A DNA stretch of 64,000 nt from Gyromitra esculenta (GCA_038503075.1 JBCAML010000002.1:992001-1056000), one strand, 5' to 3'; shown: positions 9,087 through 19,303, counted from the first letter of the stretch. Notes: generated from the sequence alone by a model not told the origin. Translations and numbers: made by a program.

Positions 9087-10324
9087 GACTCAACTGAGTC
9101 TGCTGCATCGAAGGCAGGAAAGCGGGGCGGTAAAGGTGGAGGAAAAACAGAGGAGGCAGGGGGAAGGGTGGCGACGTTGGTGACAGCTCCTCTCATGGCG
9201 GGACGTTTCGAGGCGGAGGGACAGTTGGAAAAGATATGTCCTTCTCCAGCACAAAACAGGCAGCGGTTATTGGTTTGTCTCCACGTTTTCTCTTCGGGGG
9301 ACAGTTTTCTTCTTCCATTAACCTGAACGTAGCGCTGTTCGGGAGCAGGGCGAGGAGTGGAAGTTCGTCCGAAGGAGAGATCCATAGGAGCGAGTCCTCC
9401 GGGCGCGAAAGATGAGGAAGCGGGGACGAAAGAGGCGGGGGCGGCGGCGGGGGCGGAGAATTGTCCCATGCTATTGCGGGCACTGTTCTTCTTTTCCTCT
9501 CTTCTTGCTCGGATACGATTATCGAGACGAAGGAGGAAGGCACAGAGGGAAGGGAAGGTAGTGGGGAAGTCGGCAACAGTTACTACGGCCTCTTTCAGCT
9601 CGTCCGACATTCCATACTCTAGGGCATCATTCTTTGCAGATTCGTCGTAATTCAATCGTCCCATGATTCGTTGAAAATCGGCGAGGTAAGCGGAAAAATC
9701 TCTCTTTCCTTGTCGGAGTTGGTGCAATTCGCGGCGGGCAGTTCCGAGAGGGTCTGGATCTCCAAAGGCGGTTTCCAGAGCGGTGATTAGGTCGGCGGCG
9801 GAGTTCCAAGTGGTGCTTCCATCAGGAAGGACGGAGTGACGGATTTGTTCGAGGACAGCTCCCTCGAGGCGGCTGATAGCATACAATATCATGTTATTGT
9901 TGCTGGAGAATCGGTCGGCGTTAATTGAGAGCTTGGAACGGAGTTGCAATACGAAACCGGGGAGTTTATCGCGAGATCCGTTGAACTTATCTGGGTCTGG
10001 CATTTTGTCCGAGCGGCCTCCTTGATTATGGGCTGGGGGTGGTGGTGGTGATGGCGCAGGAGGTGGGGGGGCGACATTGCGGAGGCGGATGATTTCCTCT
10101 TCGGCGGCTTGGAGTTGAGACTGGCAAGTGTTGAACCTTGCCGTCATGTTGTTACGTTCTTGTACAGCTTCTTCAAGCTGTAGGTCTGCATAGGTGAGGT
10201 TATCGACCCGTTGTTGATAATGGGATCGAATTTCCTCATAGGCAGAGGCGAGGTCGGCGTTGGCAGCGGTTTGGAAATTCTCAAAAGTGGGGAAAGTCCA
10301 GGGGGCGGGGGCGGGGTTACTCAT
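9077..10324 (-). CDS. gag: Element B gag
   Basis: 415 residues from ATG at 10324 (MSNPAPAPWTFP). An N-terminal helical region (about 15-82) is followed by a poly-proline linker (85-98), a capsid core (about 108-280, with FSAYLADFQRIMGRLN) and a zinc knuckle C355-X2-C358-X4-H363-X4-C368 (CLFCAGEGHIFSNC). It ends SVESLN-stop at the slippery site. It forms the virus-like particle and binds element RNA. Same length as gag of C and D. Confidence 0.95.
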   Translation of the reverse strand: MSNPAPAPWTFPTFENFQTAANADLASAYEEIRSHYQQRVDNLTYADLQLEEAVQERNNMTARFNTCQSQLQAAEEEIIRLRNVAPPPPAPSPPPPPAHNQGGRSDKMPDPDKFNGSRDKLPGFVLQLRSKLSINADRFSSNNNMILYAISRLEGAVLEQIRHSVLPDGSTTWNSAADLITALETAFGDPDPLGTARRELHQLRQGKRDFSAYLADFQRIMGRLNYDESAKNDALEYGMSDELKEAVVTVADFPTTFPSLCAFLLRLDNRIRARREEKKNSARNSMGQFSAPAAAPASFVPASSSFAPGGLAPMDLSFGRTSTPRPAPEQRYVQVNGRRKLSPEEKTWRQTNNRCLFCAGEGHIFSNCPSASKRPAMRGAVTNVATLPPASSVFPPPLPPRFPAFDAADSVESLN

Positions 10325-10381
10325 GGCGGCGTCGATGGTTATATAGCAGCGTGAAGAGAGCGGGGTAGAGGGTGTGGATGT

Positions 10382-10394
10382 GGAAGCAACGTAA
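10382..10394 (-). other. Primer-binding site for self-priming, element B
   Basis: The minus strand just inside the 5' LTR reads TTACGTTGCTTCC. Its ACGTTGCTT is complementary to AAGCAACGT in the LTR (plus coordinates 10605-10613), about 53 nt downstream of the TATATAAG box after a pyrimidine-rich stretch, where transcription would plausibly begin. Confidence 0.7.
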
Positions 10395-10804
10395 TCTCAA
10401 GGGGCGAGGTTTTCTATCAAGCTCTCAGGTATCCCCCGAGATGAGCAGTGCTACTTGAATAGAGAACCGAGCGACGAGAGTGTTCACGGGGTTCCACAGG
10501 CTCTACGAGAGTTTCAAGTATAAGAACTTGAGGGCGGCGGCAGCGAAGGTTATGAGGTATAACCGAGGTTTGTATTTGTAGAATACGAAAGTGTACAATA
10601 GAAGACGTTGCTTAAAGAAAGAAGAAGGAAAAGTACAACAAGAGGGGGAATCCCTTCGCTTATATACTCACAATCCACCTTCCTGATGACAAACGTATGA
10701 CTCATTGTAAAGGAAACCAAGGGAACCGTATAGAACAAACAACAAAACAACCGCAACTAAACACCCATACAACTAACCAAACAATACGACAACCATCCAT
10801 GAAA
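10395..10804 (-). repeat. Element B 5' LTR
   Basis: 410 bp, the promoter LTR of B. It has a TATATAAG box, a CT-rich tract and the AAGCAACGT motif. The right-hand target repeat GTTGA is at 10805-10809. Confidence 0.95.
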
Positions 10805-11613
10805 GTTGATTATTAATAAGATTCGGATTGGATGTTTGGTTTCCTTGTGTCATCAATGGCCGACTCTTTCGATCAACACTTCCCCGATTCGCTTATACGT
10901 TGCGTCCCCGGTTAATTCCGACAATCACGCCATACGATAATGAGAGGGGTAGGAGCGAAAGAAAGCGTTCAGGGTCTATGGGATTTCTTCATGTCAGTTC
11001 ATGTTATTACATAGCCTTTGTATTCGACGCTTGACTACTATAAGTAGTCCAGTGTTCTACCGTTGAGAAGGGTCTTCTTCCTGATCATTAGCGACGAAGA
11101 ACAAGCCTTATCAATATTATATTGTATAGCTTAGCGATATACGACTTTCATTCATACTCTCAAGGTCCTGCGTTCGTTTCCTCTTCAAGTAATACTTTCT
11201 TCATGCAAAGAATCCTTTATTTCTTCAAGAGACTTTGTTGTTGCTTCACGCGACACGAACCTCAAAGTCACGACGCGTCCACAACAGACCTCGTCCTTCC
11301 AGATTGGTTAGACGAAGAGTATATTCGAACGAACACGATACCCAACAAGCAAAGCAAGTGATATTCAAACTACCCATAGGGCCAAGGACCCTTCAGCGTT
11401 AGCTATTAAAACCTTACTATTGGAAGTTCTTCACGGAACTTTGCTCGATCCCTACTTTGAACCCTACGGTTATCTTTTAGCGGTTCATAAGAAGCAGTTA
11501 GGACTTGCGCCTGTGTATTGTGTTGCGGATAGCAACCGGGCAGGTTATAGCGTCTAGATTGTTATCTAAAGCTTCTTGGAGATTTCCTGTGCGGTAAGAA
11601 CTACCGGTCTTAC

Positions 11614-14435
11614 AGGTATTTCCAAAACTTTGCGGTGAACTGTGTCCCTCTATTGGAGGTTATATGAGAAGGTAGTCCATGAAGTTTCCAAACGTTTTGG
11701 AGGTATAGTTCGGCGGTTCTCTCGGCGTCGATGGTAGTATTGCACGGGATGAGATGTCGCATCTTCGAAAGTCGATCTACCACAACCATAATAGCATCAA
11801 AGCCATTTGATTCTGGAAGGCCCGTGACGAAGTCCATTGACAATTCTTCCCAGGGGCGATTGGGAATCGGAAGTGGTTTCAGGACGCCATGAGTACCGAG
11901 GGTGCTTGGTTTAGCTCGTCGACAGGTATGACAGTTTCGCGTATAACGGCCAATATACTCTCTCATCTTTGGCCAGTAAAAATGCCTTGAGATGAGTTCG
12001 AAGGATTTTTCACGTCCTGGGTGGCCAGCTGAAGGGGCGTCATGATGTCGTTGTAAAATCAGAAGACGGAGAGGATTATGATCAGGGATATAGAGTTTTT
12101 GCCGGTAATAAAGGCGGCCGCTGACTTCAGTACAATCACCTAGGGTGATTTCTTTGGATTGTCGTTCACCATTTCTAAGTGCTAGAAGGATTTTTTGTGG
12201 GAACGGGTCAGCATTGTATCCATGATTCATTAAGGTTTCGAGGGAGGCATCCAATTCAGCGGGTTCATTTGATAAAGAACCCGAAAACAAACTCAGCTTT
12301 GGATCAATGTTCTTCTCCTTCAGGACTACTTGGTGTTGGTGTCTTAGTCTTTCATCCCCTTCTTCAGGGAGATCTCCTGATCTCCGAGTCAGTGCGTCCG
12401 GTTTTCCTCCTTGTACTCCTGGTCTATAGGTAATGACGAAGTCAAAACGTGAGAGGTATTCGGCCCATCTGACTTGTCGTCGATTAAGTTGCTTGGTGGT
12501 CATAAAATATTCCAAGTTCTTATGATCGGTAATGACAGAGATGGGTAGCTCGGAGCCTTCAAGTTCTGGTCTCCATTCCTCGAAACAGCGGATAATAGCT
12601 AGAAGTTCCTTATCATAAATCTCGTAGTTGCATTCAGCTGGTGAATGCTTCTTGGAGAAGAAGGCCACGGGGTGAAGTACGCCGTTATCATCAAGTTGGG
12701 AGAGAACGCCACCGGAGACGAAGTCTGAGGCATCAGATTCTACAAAGATCTTTTTTCGGGGATCGAAGTGGATGAGCACAGGGGCTTTGGTAAAGGCATC
12801 TTTTAGGGCTTCGAATGCGAGTTCTGCCTCGACTGTCCATTCGAAAGTAATACCCTTTCTTGTGAAAGCAGTGAGGGGAGCAGCTAGGCGAGAGAATCCT
12901 AGGATAAATCGTCGGTAGAAGTTTGCAAAGCCAAGGAAGGCTTGAACATGCTTAATGCACTTGGGGCGGTTCCAGTCTCGTACGGCTTTGAGTTTGTCTT
13001 CATCCATTTTGATCCCTTCAGGTGTGAGGATCAATCCGAGGTATTTTATGGATTGGACGTGGAACTCACACTTCTCAGGTTTGAGGAGAATGTTGTTGGC
13101 TTTTAAGGCATTGAGGACTTGTCGGACGTGTATCTTATGTTCGGCGAGGGTGTCGCTATAGATAAGGATGTCGTCGAGATAAGCCGTGCAGAAGAAGTCC
13201 AAGTATTCTCGGAGGGAATCATTGACAAAGCGCTGGAAGGTACCGGGGGCATTAGTAAGACCGAATGGCATTACCATATATTCGTAAAGGCCGTATCGAG
13301 TCCTAAAAGCGGTTTTCCATTCTTCTCCTTCTGCGATACGGATTTGATGGAATCCATCTCTGAGGTCTAGTTTGGAATACCATTGTGCTTTCGCGAGACG
13401 GTCGAGGGTTTCTTTGATGAGGGGGGAGGTGTAGCGGTCTTTAATAGTGAGAGCGTTAAGGCCTCGGTAGTCTACACAAAGACGTAGAGAACCGTCAGGT
13501 TTTGCGGCAAAGAGGACGGGGGAACCGGCAGATGATGAGCTGGCACGAATAAAGCCTTTTTCCAAGTTGTCTTCGATGTACTTCTTAAGAACTAGAAGTT
13601 CATCTCGTGACATACCATAGAGTAAGCCGAATGGTGGTTCCTTGCCCTCCTGGAGGGTAATTTTATGGTCATAAGGACGACAGGGGGGGAGTCCTTGTGC
13701 TTTGGCTTTATCGAACATGTCTAGGTATTCGTGGTAATCGGCAGGTATTCGTTGTCTCCATTCTTCTTTGGTGGTCTTGCTATCAAGAACTCTATTAATT
13801 TCGTAGAGAGACATGGAATATACCTGAATACCCTTTTTCCTAGCAAGCATGCGGAAGCTAGCTGCATTAATAAAGGCAGCATTTAGTTTTGCCTTGGGGG
13901 GAATGGCGGTGGCGGAAACGATAGGTTGCTTTGGAGCGCAGTGGGTGGTGCAGAATTTAGAATTAAATTCAATGCTTTTGTTGGCAAATTGTAGGTGAAC
14001 ATCATGGAGGTTCATCCAGGGGATGCCAAGTACTAGGGGATAGTGTCCTAGTTTGGTTACAAAGAAGGGGGCTTTCTCAGTATGTTGTTGGATGGAAAGC
14101 TCCAAGTGGCATAAATTGGTAATGTCTCCCGATGCAATTGTTCGCCCATCGATAACTTCCAGTTGTCGAGGGGTTTTGAGGGGAGATAGGGGCAAGGAAT
14201 GGTGACGCACAAAGTTTTCGTCGATGAAAGCGAACCCTGAGGCCCCAGTGTCTAGGAGTGCATGTGTTTTTATAATTTTATTTTGGTGGGAAAGGCTACA
14301 TGAAATTACAAAATGTTCCCCATCCAAATTATCCTCCACACACACATCCGACACCGAGAAACCAGAAATAGAGAACGTTGACAAAGAAGAAAAGCGAACC
14401 AGAGCAGGGTCACAAGGCGACTCTGGTTGAACTAG
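11614..14435 (-). pseudogene. pol: Element C pol, cut in the integrase domain
   Basis: Pol read from the frameshift site at 14435. It holds an intact protease (DTGA), RT (YLDD), RNase H and integrase zinc finger and runs into the integrase core. It ends at FWKYL where unit S inserts. Upstream of this the frame is open. The catalytic SDRG motif is SNRG here, so the second integrase aspartate is lost. Confidence 0.9.
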
Positions 14436-14441
14436 TTTAAA
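14397..14441 (-). promoter_or_regulatory. -1 ribosomal frameshift site, element C
   Basis: T TTA AAC (14441-14435) precedes the gag stop TAG. A 6-nt spacer follows, then an 8-bp stem AACCAGAG / CTCTGGTT (14428-14421 and 14404-14397), the same as in B. Confidence 0.83.
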
Positions 14442-15679
14442 GACTCAACGGAGTCTGCTGCATCGAAGGCAGGAAAACGGGGTGGCAGAGGCGGCGGAAA
14501 GACGGAAGAAGCAGGGGGGACGGCGGCAGCATTAGTGGCGGCTCCTCTCATAACGGGTCGTTTTGAGGCTGACGGACAGTTGGAGAAAATATGTCCCTCT
14601 CCGGCGCAGAACAGGCAGCGGTTATTGGTTTGTCTCCAGGTTTTTTCCTCGGGGGACAATTTTCTTCTTCCATTGACCTGAACGTAGCGTTGTTCAGGGG
14701 AAGGACGGGTGGTAGAGGTGCGACCGAAGGAGAGATCCATTGGGGCGAGCCCTCCTGGGGCGAAGGAGGAGGAGGCAGGGGTAAAGGCAGCGGGGGCGGC
14801 GGCTGGAGCAGTAAATTGTCCCATGGTGTTTCGGGCAGCATTTTTCTTTTCTTCCCTTCTTGCTCGGATGCGGTTGTCTAAGCGGAGGAGGAAGGCGCAG
14901 AGGGAAGTGAAGGTGGTGGGAAAATCGGCGACGGTTACTACGGCTTCCTTCAACTCATCTGACATACCGAATTCCAGGGCATCGTTCTTGGCGCTTTCAT
15001 CGTAATTGAGGCGTCCCATGATGCGTTGAAAGTCGGCAAGGTAGGCGGAGAAGTCTCGCTTTCCTTGTCGGAGTTGGTGCAGTTCTCGGCGTGCAGTGCC
15101 GAGGGGGTCGGGGTCACCGAAGGCTGTTTCCAGGGCAGTGATCAAATCGGCGGCAGAGTTCCAAGTGGTGGTTCCGTCGGGAAGGACGGAGTGGCGGATT
15201 TGTTCGAGGGCAGCTCCCTCAAGACGACTGATAGCATACAATATCATGTTGTTGCTATTGGAGAATCGGTCGGCATTGACTGAGAGTTTTGACCTGAGTT
15301 GTAGGACAAACCCGGGGAGTTTTTCGCGGGACCCATTGAACTTATCTGGATCGGGCATTTTATCGGAGCGGCCTCCTTGAGCATGGGCCGGAGGCGCTGG
15401 TGGTGGTGGTGCAGGCGGTGGAGGGGCAGCGTTGCGGAGGCGGGTGACTTCTGCTTCAGCTGCCTGTAATTGGGACTGGCAAGTATTGAATCTTGCCGTC
15501 ATGTTGTTTCGCTCTTGAGTGACTTCCTCAAGTTGTAAGTCTGCATAAGTGAGGTTATCCACCCGCTGTTGGTAGTGGGAGCGGATTTCCTCGTATGCAG
15601 AGGCAAGGTCGGCATTAGCGGCGGCCTGGAAATTCTCAAAGGTAGGGAAGGTCCAGGGGGCAGGGGCAGGGTTGCTCAT
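14432..15679 (-). CDS. gag: Element C gag
   Basis: Intact, 415 residues from ATG at 15679 (MSNPAPAPW). Same architecture as B gag: helical N-terminus, proline-rich linker, capsid core and zinc knuckle CLFCAGEGHIFSNC. An in-frame extension upstream of this ATG runs into the LTR and is not taken as the start. It could still supply Gag to other copies even though C pol is broken. Confidence 0.93.
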   Translation of the reverse strand: MSNPAPAPWTFPTFENFQAAANADLASAYEEIRSHYQQRVDNLTYADLQLEEVTQERNNMTARFNTCQSQLQAAEAEVTRLRNAAPPPPAPPPPAPPAHAQGGRSDKMPDPDKFNGSREKLPGFVLQLRSKLSVNADRFSNSNNMILYAISRLEGAALEQIRHSVLPDGTTTWNSAADLITALETAFGDPDPLGTARRELHQLRQGKRDFSAYLADFQRIMGRLNYDESAKNDALEFGMSDELKEAVVTVADFPTTFTSLCAFLLRLDNRIRARREEKKNAARNTMGQFTAPAAAPAAFTPASSSFAPGGLAPMDLSFGRTSTTRPSPEQRYVQVNGRRKLSPEEKTWRQTNNRCLFCAGEGHIFSNCPSASKRPVMRGAATNAAAVPPASSVFPPPLPPRFPAFDAADSVESLN

Positions 15680-15723
15680 GGTAGCGTTGGTTGGGGGTGT
15701 GCGGCGGTAGAGGGTGTAGATGT

Positions 15724-15736
15724 GGAAGCAACGTAA
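15724..15736 (-). other. Primer-binding site for self-priming, element C
   Basis: TTACGTTGCTTCC follows the 5' LTR on the minus strand. ACGTTGCTT is the complement of AAGCAACGT in the LTR (plus coordinates 15947-15955). Confidence 0.68.
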
Positions 15737-16144
15737 TCTCAAGGAGCGGGTTTCTTATCAAGCTCTCGAGTATCCCTCGAGATGAGCAGTGCTACTTGAA
15801 TGGGAAACCAACAATGAGAAAGTGTGCGAAGATTCTACAGGCTCTACGATTGGTTTGAGTCGAGGTGATTCAAAGACAGCGACAGCGGAGGATTACGAGG
15901 TGTAACCGAGGTTTGTATTGTAGAATACAAGAGTGGACAATAGAAGACGTTGCTTAAGGAAGGAGAAGAAAAAGTACAACAAGAGGGGGAATCCCTTCGC
16001 TTATATACCACATTCCAACTCGCTCGATGACAAAGACCTGACTCATCGTAACGGAAACCAAAAGAAACACAAAGAGCAACAGCACGACATAACAACCTTG
16101 TACACCTGTTCCTAATGAACCAACGAGAATAACCATCCATGAAA
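15737..16144 (-). repeat. Element C 5' LTR
   Basis: 408 bp, TTTCATGG...CTTGAGA on the minus strand, with a TATATAAG box. More diverged than the LTRs of B, D and E, consistent with an older insertion. Confidence 0.9.
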
Positions 16145-16335
16145 CCGAACAACAAAGCCATTGTACTCAAAGAAAATCCTTCGTAACTACCCACAATCGT
16201 CCTAACCCATTACCCGATTCTATCCGTGAAACTACCACACCTGTTCATGAAATTCTCAAAGTTCATGGCAGGACGTATACATCAAATGAGAGCCCATAAA
16301 AGCTATCTCAAAGCTCATATCTCTTGGTCCCATAA
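16145..16335 (+). pseudogene. LINE ORF2 C-terminal fragment, piece 1 of 3
   Basis: From about 16185 the plus strand is open (FSKFMAGRIHQMRAH, then SYLKAHISWSH). It reads directly into piece 2 (22585) once element D and one CATAA copy are removed. The stretch resembles the region just before the C-terminal zinc finger of fungal LINE reverse transcriptases. The first ~40 bp show no clear coding match. The left end is cut by element C. Confidence 0.7.
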
Positions 16336-16746
16336 TTTCATGGATGGTTATTGGGTTGCCTAATGGACGGTATGGATGCTTGATCGTGTTGCTTTGTTAT
16401 TTTGTTCGATATGTTTCCCTTGGTTTCCGTTACAATGAGTCATGCGTTTGTCATCAAAGAAATGGATTATGGGTATATAAGCGAAGGGTTTTCCCCTCTT
16501 GTTGTACTTTTCTTTCTTCTCTCTTTAAGCAACGTCTTCTATTGTACACTCTTGTATTTTACAATACAAACCTCGGTTATACCTCATAACCTTACGCTGT
16601 CGCCGCCCTCAAGTCCTCTATACTTGAACACTTCGTAGAGCCTGTGGAATCCCGTAAACACTCTCGTCGCTTAGTTTTCCCTTCAAGTAGCACTGCTCAT
16701 CTCGGGGGATACCTGAGAGCTTGAAGATAAACCTCGCCCCTTGAGA
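16336..16746 (+). repeat. Element D 5' LTR
   Basis: 411 bp, TTTCATGG...CCTTGAGA. It contains a TATATAAG box at about 16474 and AAGCAACGT at 16527-16535. Confidence 0.94.
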
Positions 16747-16759
16747 TTACGTTACTTCC
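16747..16759 (+). other. Primer-binding site for self-priming, element D (one mismatch)
   Basis: TTACGTTACTTCC follows the LTR. Compared with A, B, C and E, one G has become A, leaving one mismatch in the pairing with AAGCAACGT (16527-16535). Confidence 0.6.
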
Positions 16760-16815
16760 TCATCCACACTCTCTACCCCGCTTCTTCACGCTGCCACACA
16801 AACCCCAACGCCGTC

Positions 16816-18063
16816 ATGAGCAACCCCGCCCCCGCCCCTTGGACTTTCCCGACCTTCGAGAACTTCCAGGCTGCCGCCAACGCCGACCTCGCCTCCGCCT
16901 ACGAGGAAATTCGATCCCATTATCAACAACGGGTCGACAACCTCACGTATGCAGACCTACAGCTAGAAGAAGCCGTACAAGAACGAAACAACACGACAGC
17001 AAGGTTTAACACCTGCCAGTCACAACTACAGGCAGCCGAAGCCGAGGTCGCCCGTCTCCACAATGCTGCCCCCCCACCACCCGCACCATCGCCGCCACCC
17101 CCTCCTGCTCACACTCAAGGAGGTCGCTCGGATAAGATGCCTGACCCAGATAAGTTCAATGGGTCTCGCGATAAACTCCCTGGGTTTGTTTTGCAACTCA
17201 GGTCAAAACTCTCGGTTAACGCCGACCGCTTCTCCAACAGCAACAATATGATATTGTATGCTATTAGCCGCCTCGAGGGAGCCGCCCTCGAACAAGTTCG
17301 CCACTCCGTCCTTCCTGACGGAACTACCACCTGGAACTCCGCCGCCGATTTGATCACCGCCTTGGAAACAGCCTTCGGCGATCCCGACCCTCTCGGTACC
17401 GCTCGCCGCGAGCTGCACCAACTCCGACAAGGGAAGCGAGATTTCTCCGCCTACCTTGCCGACTTTCAACGCATCATGGGACGCCTCAACTATGATGAGT
17501 CAGCCAAGAACGATGCTCTGGAATTCGGCATGTCGGACGAGCTGAAAGAAGCAGTAGTAACCGTCGCCGACTTCCCCACCACCTTCACTTCCCTCTGTGC
17601 CTTCCTCCTCCGCCTGGATAACCGAATCCGAGCAAGAAAGGAAGAGAAGAAAAACGCCGTCCGCAACACCATGGGACAATTCGCCGCCCCTGCCGCCGCC
17701 CCCGCCGCCTATACTCCCGCATCCTCCTCCTTCGCCCCTGGAGGACTTGTTCCCATGGATCTCTCCTTCGGTCGAACCTCCACCTCTCGTCCCGCCCCTG
17801 AACAACGATATGTTCAAGTAAACGGGAGAAGAAAACTGTCTCCTGAAGAGAAATCCTGGAGACAAACCAACAATCGTTGCCTGTTCTGCGCTGGAGAAGG
17901 ACACATCTTCTCTAACTGTCCCTCCGCCTCTAAACGCCCCGCAATGAGAGGATCCGCCATTAACGCCCCCGCCGCCCCTCCTGCCTCCTCTGTTTTTCCA
18001 CCGCCCTTGCCACCTCGTTTTTCTACCTTCGATGCAGCAGACTCAGTTGAGTCTTTAAACTAG
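16816..18063 (+). CDS. gag: Element D gag
   Basis: 415 residues from ATG at 16816 (MSNPAPAPW) to TAG at 18061-18063, with no defects seen. Capsid core and CX2CX4HX4C knuckle (CLFCAGEGHIFSNC) are as in B. The open frame extends upstream without ATG into the LTR. Confidence 0.93.
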   Translation: MSNPAPAPWTFPTFENFQAAANADLASAYEEIRSHYQQRVDNLTYADLQLEEAVQERNNTTARFNTCQSQLQAAEAEVARLHNAAPPPPAPSPPPPPAHTQGGRSDKMPDPDKFNGSRDKLPGFVLQLRSKLSVNADRFSNSNNMILYAISRLEGAALEQVRHSVLPDGTTTWNSAADLITALETAFGDPDPLGTARRELHQLRQGKRDFSAYLADFQRIMGRLNYDESAKNDALEFGMSDELKEAVVTVADFPTTFTSLCAFLLRLDNRIRARKEEKKNAVRNTMGQFAAPAAAPAAYTPASSSFAPGGLVPMDLSFGRTSTSRPAPEQRYVQVNGRRKLSPEEKSWRQTNNRCLFCAGEGHIFSNCPSASKRPAMRGSAINAPAAPPASSVFPPPLPPRFSTFDAADSVESLN

Positions 18064-18098
18064 TTCAACCTGAGTCGCTTTGTGACCCTGCTCTGGTT
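18054..18098 (+). promoter_or_regulatory. -1 ribosomal frameshift site, element D
   Basis: T TTA AAC at 18054-18060, TAG at 18061-18063, then a stem AACCTGAG (18067-18074) / CTCTGGTT (18091-18098) with one internal mismatch, in keeping with D being inactive. Confidence 0.75.
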
Positions 18099-19303
18099 TC
18101 TTTTTCTCCTTTGTCAGCGTTCTCTATTTCTGGGTTTTCAGTGTCGGATGTGTGTGTGGAGGATAATTTGGATGGGGAACATTTTGTAGTTTCATGTAAC
18201 CTTTCCCACCAAAATAAAATCATAAAAACACACGCACTTCTTGACACTGGAGCCTCAGGGTCCGCTTTCATTGACGAAAACTTCATGCGTCACCATTCCC
18301 TGCCTCTATCTCCCCTAAAAACCCCTCACCAATTGGAAGTCATTGACGGCCAAACAATTGCCTCGGGAGATATTACAAATCTTTGCCACCTAGGGCTTTC
18401 CATCCAACAGCATACTGAGAAAGCCCTCTTCTTCGTCACTAAGCTAGGTCACTACCCCCTAGTACTCGGTATCCCTTGGATGAATCTTCATGACGTTCAT
18501 CTACAATTTGTGAACAAAAGCATTGAATTCAATTCTGAATTCTGCACCACCCACTGTGCCCCCAAGCAACCCGTCGTCTCAGCCGCCGCCATTCCCCCTC
18601 CAGCCAAACTGAACGCCGCCTTTATCGGCGCAGCTAGCTTCCGCATGCTCGCCAGAAAGAAGGGTATTCAAGTGTATTCCATGTCCCTCTACGAAATTAA
18701 TAGAGTCCTTGATAGCAAGACTACTAAAGAAGAGTGGAAACAACGAATACCCGCTGAATACCACGAATATCTGGATATGTTCGACAAAGCTAAAGCTCAA
18801 GGACTCCCCCCCCGACGACCCTATGACCATAAGATCACCCTGCAAGAAGGCAAGGAACCACCATTCGGCCCACTCTACGGTATGTCACGAGATGAACTCC
18901 TAGTTCTCAAGAAGTATATCGAAGACAACTTAGAGAAAGGGTTTATCCGTGCCAGTTCATCTTCCGCCGGTTCCCCAGTCCTCTTCGCCGCTAAACCCGA
19001 TGGTTCCCTCCGCCTTTGCGTCGATTACCGTGGCCTCAACGCTCTCACGGTTAAAGACCGATATACTTCCCCCCTGATCAAAGAAACGTTGGATCGCCTT
19101 GCGAAAGCTCAGTGGTACTCCAAACTCGATCTCCGTGACGGCTTTCACCAAATTCGCATCGCTGAGGGAGAGGAATGGAAAACAGCCTTTCGAACCCGAT
19201 ACGGCTTGTATGAATACATGGTAATGCCATTCGGCCTCACCAACGCCCCCAGAACCTTCCAACGCTTCGTCAACGACTCCCTTCGAGAATACTTGGACCT
19301 ATT
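18060..19303 (+). pseudogene. pol: Element D pol, upstream part (protease, RT)
   Basis: Protease (DTGASGSAFID) and most of the reverse transcriptase up to LREYLDL, where the solo LTR is inserted two bases into the next codon. The frame resumes exactly at 19717/19722 when the LTR and one CTATT copy are removed, restoring LFCTAYLDD. Confidence 0.9.

Larger units (their letters stand above)
4978..10804 (-). mobile_element. Element B: complete family-1 chromovirus
   Basis: A full-length minus-strand Ty3/gypsy element of 5,827 bp. Two 410-bp LTRs differ at one position by eye, flanked by GTTGA (4973-4977 and 10805-10809). Gag and pol are both open, and the primer-binding site, frameshift element and polypurine tract are present. 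It is inserted in unit S. Nearly identical LTRs and intact frames mark it as the youngest and most likely functional element in the window. Confidence 0.95.
4868..11613 (+). mobile_element. Unit S: ~914-bp insertion with tRNA-like head, itself split by element B
   Basis: After removing B (4978-10804) and one GTTGA copy, 4868-4977 joins 10810-11613 to give about 914 bp, flanked by 7-bp direct repeats AGGTATT in the integrase gene of C. It starts GTTATACC and ends ...CCGGTCTTAC; the ends are only weakly inverted (GTTATACC..GGTAG versus GTAAGACCGGTAG). The left end carries Pol III A- and B-box-like sequences, suggesting a SINE or similar non-autonomous element, although it is long and has no poly(A). 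It has no recognised coding domain. The longest open frame, 79 codons at 11122-11361, resembles nothing I know. A 7-bp hairpin with a TAT loop lies at about 11033-11049. Confidence 0.55.
11614..16144 (-). mobile_element. Element C: family-1 chromovirus, interrupted by S and A
   Basis: A minus-strand element with 5' LTR (15737-16144), gag, frameshift site and pol as far as the middle of the integrase. There unit S interrupts it; a further piece is at 4743-4867 and the rest should lie left of element A. CCGAA (16145-16149) is the likely target sequence at its right end, in LINE-derived DNA. Confidence 0.88.

Noticed and set aside
9193..9576. Overlapping proline-rich frames within gag regions (also at 14548-14841, 17063-17251)
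   Set aside because: They are alternative-frame readings of the GC-rich gag sequence.
11033..11090. tRNA on the minus strand (CAACGGTAGAA-like D arm)
   Set aside because: The following region is a 7-bp hairpin with a 3-nt loop and no proper anticodon or T arm.
11122..11361. 79-codon frame in unit S as a gene
   Set aside because: Short, unmatched and without context; mentioned only as part of S.
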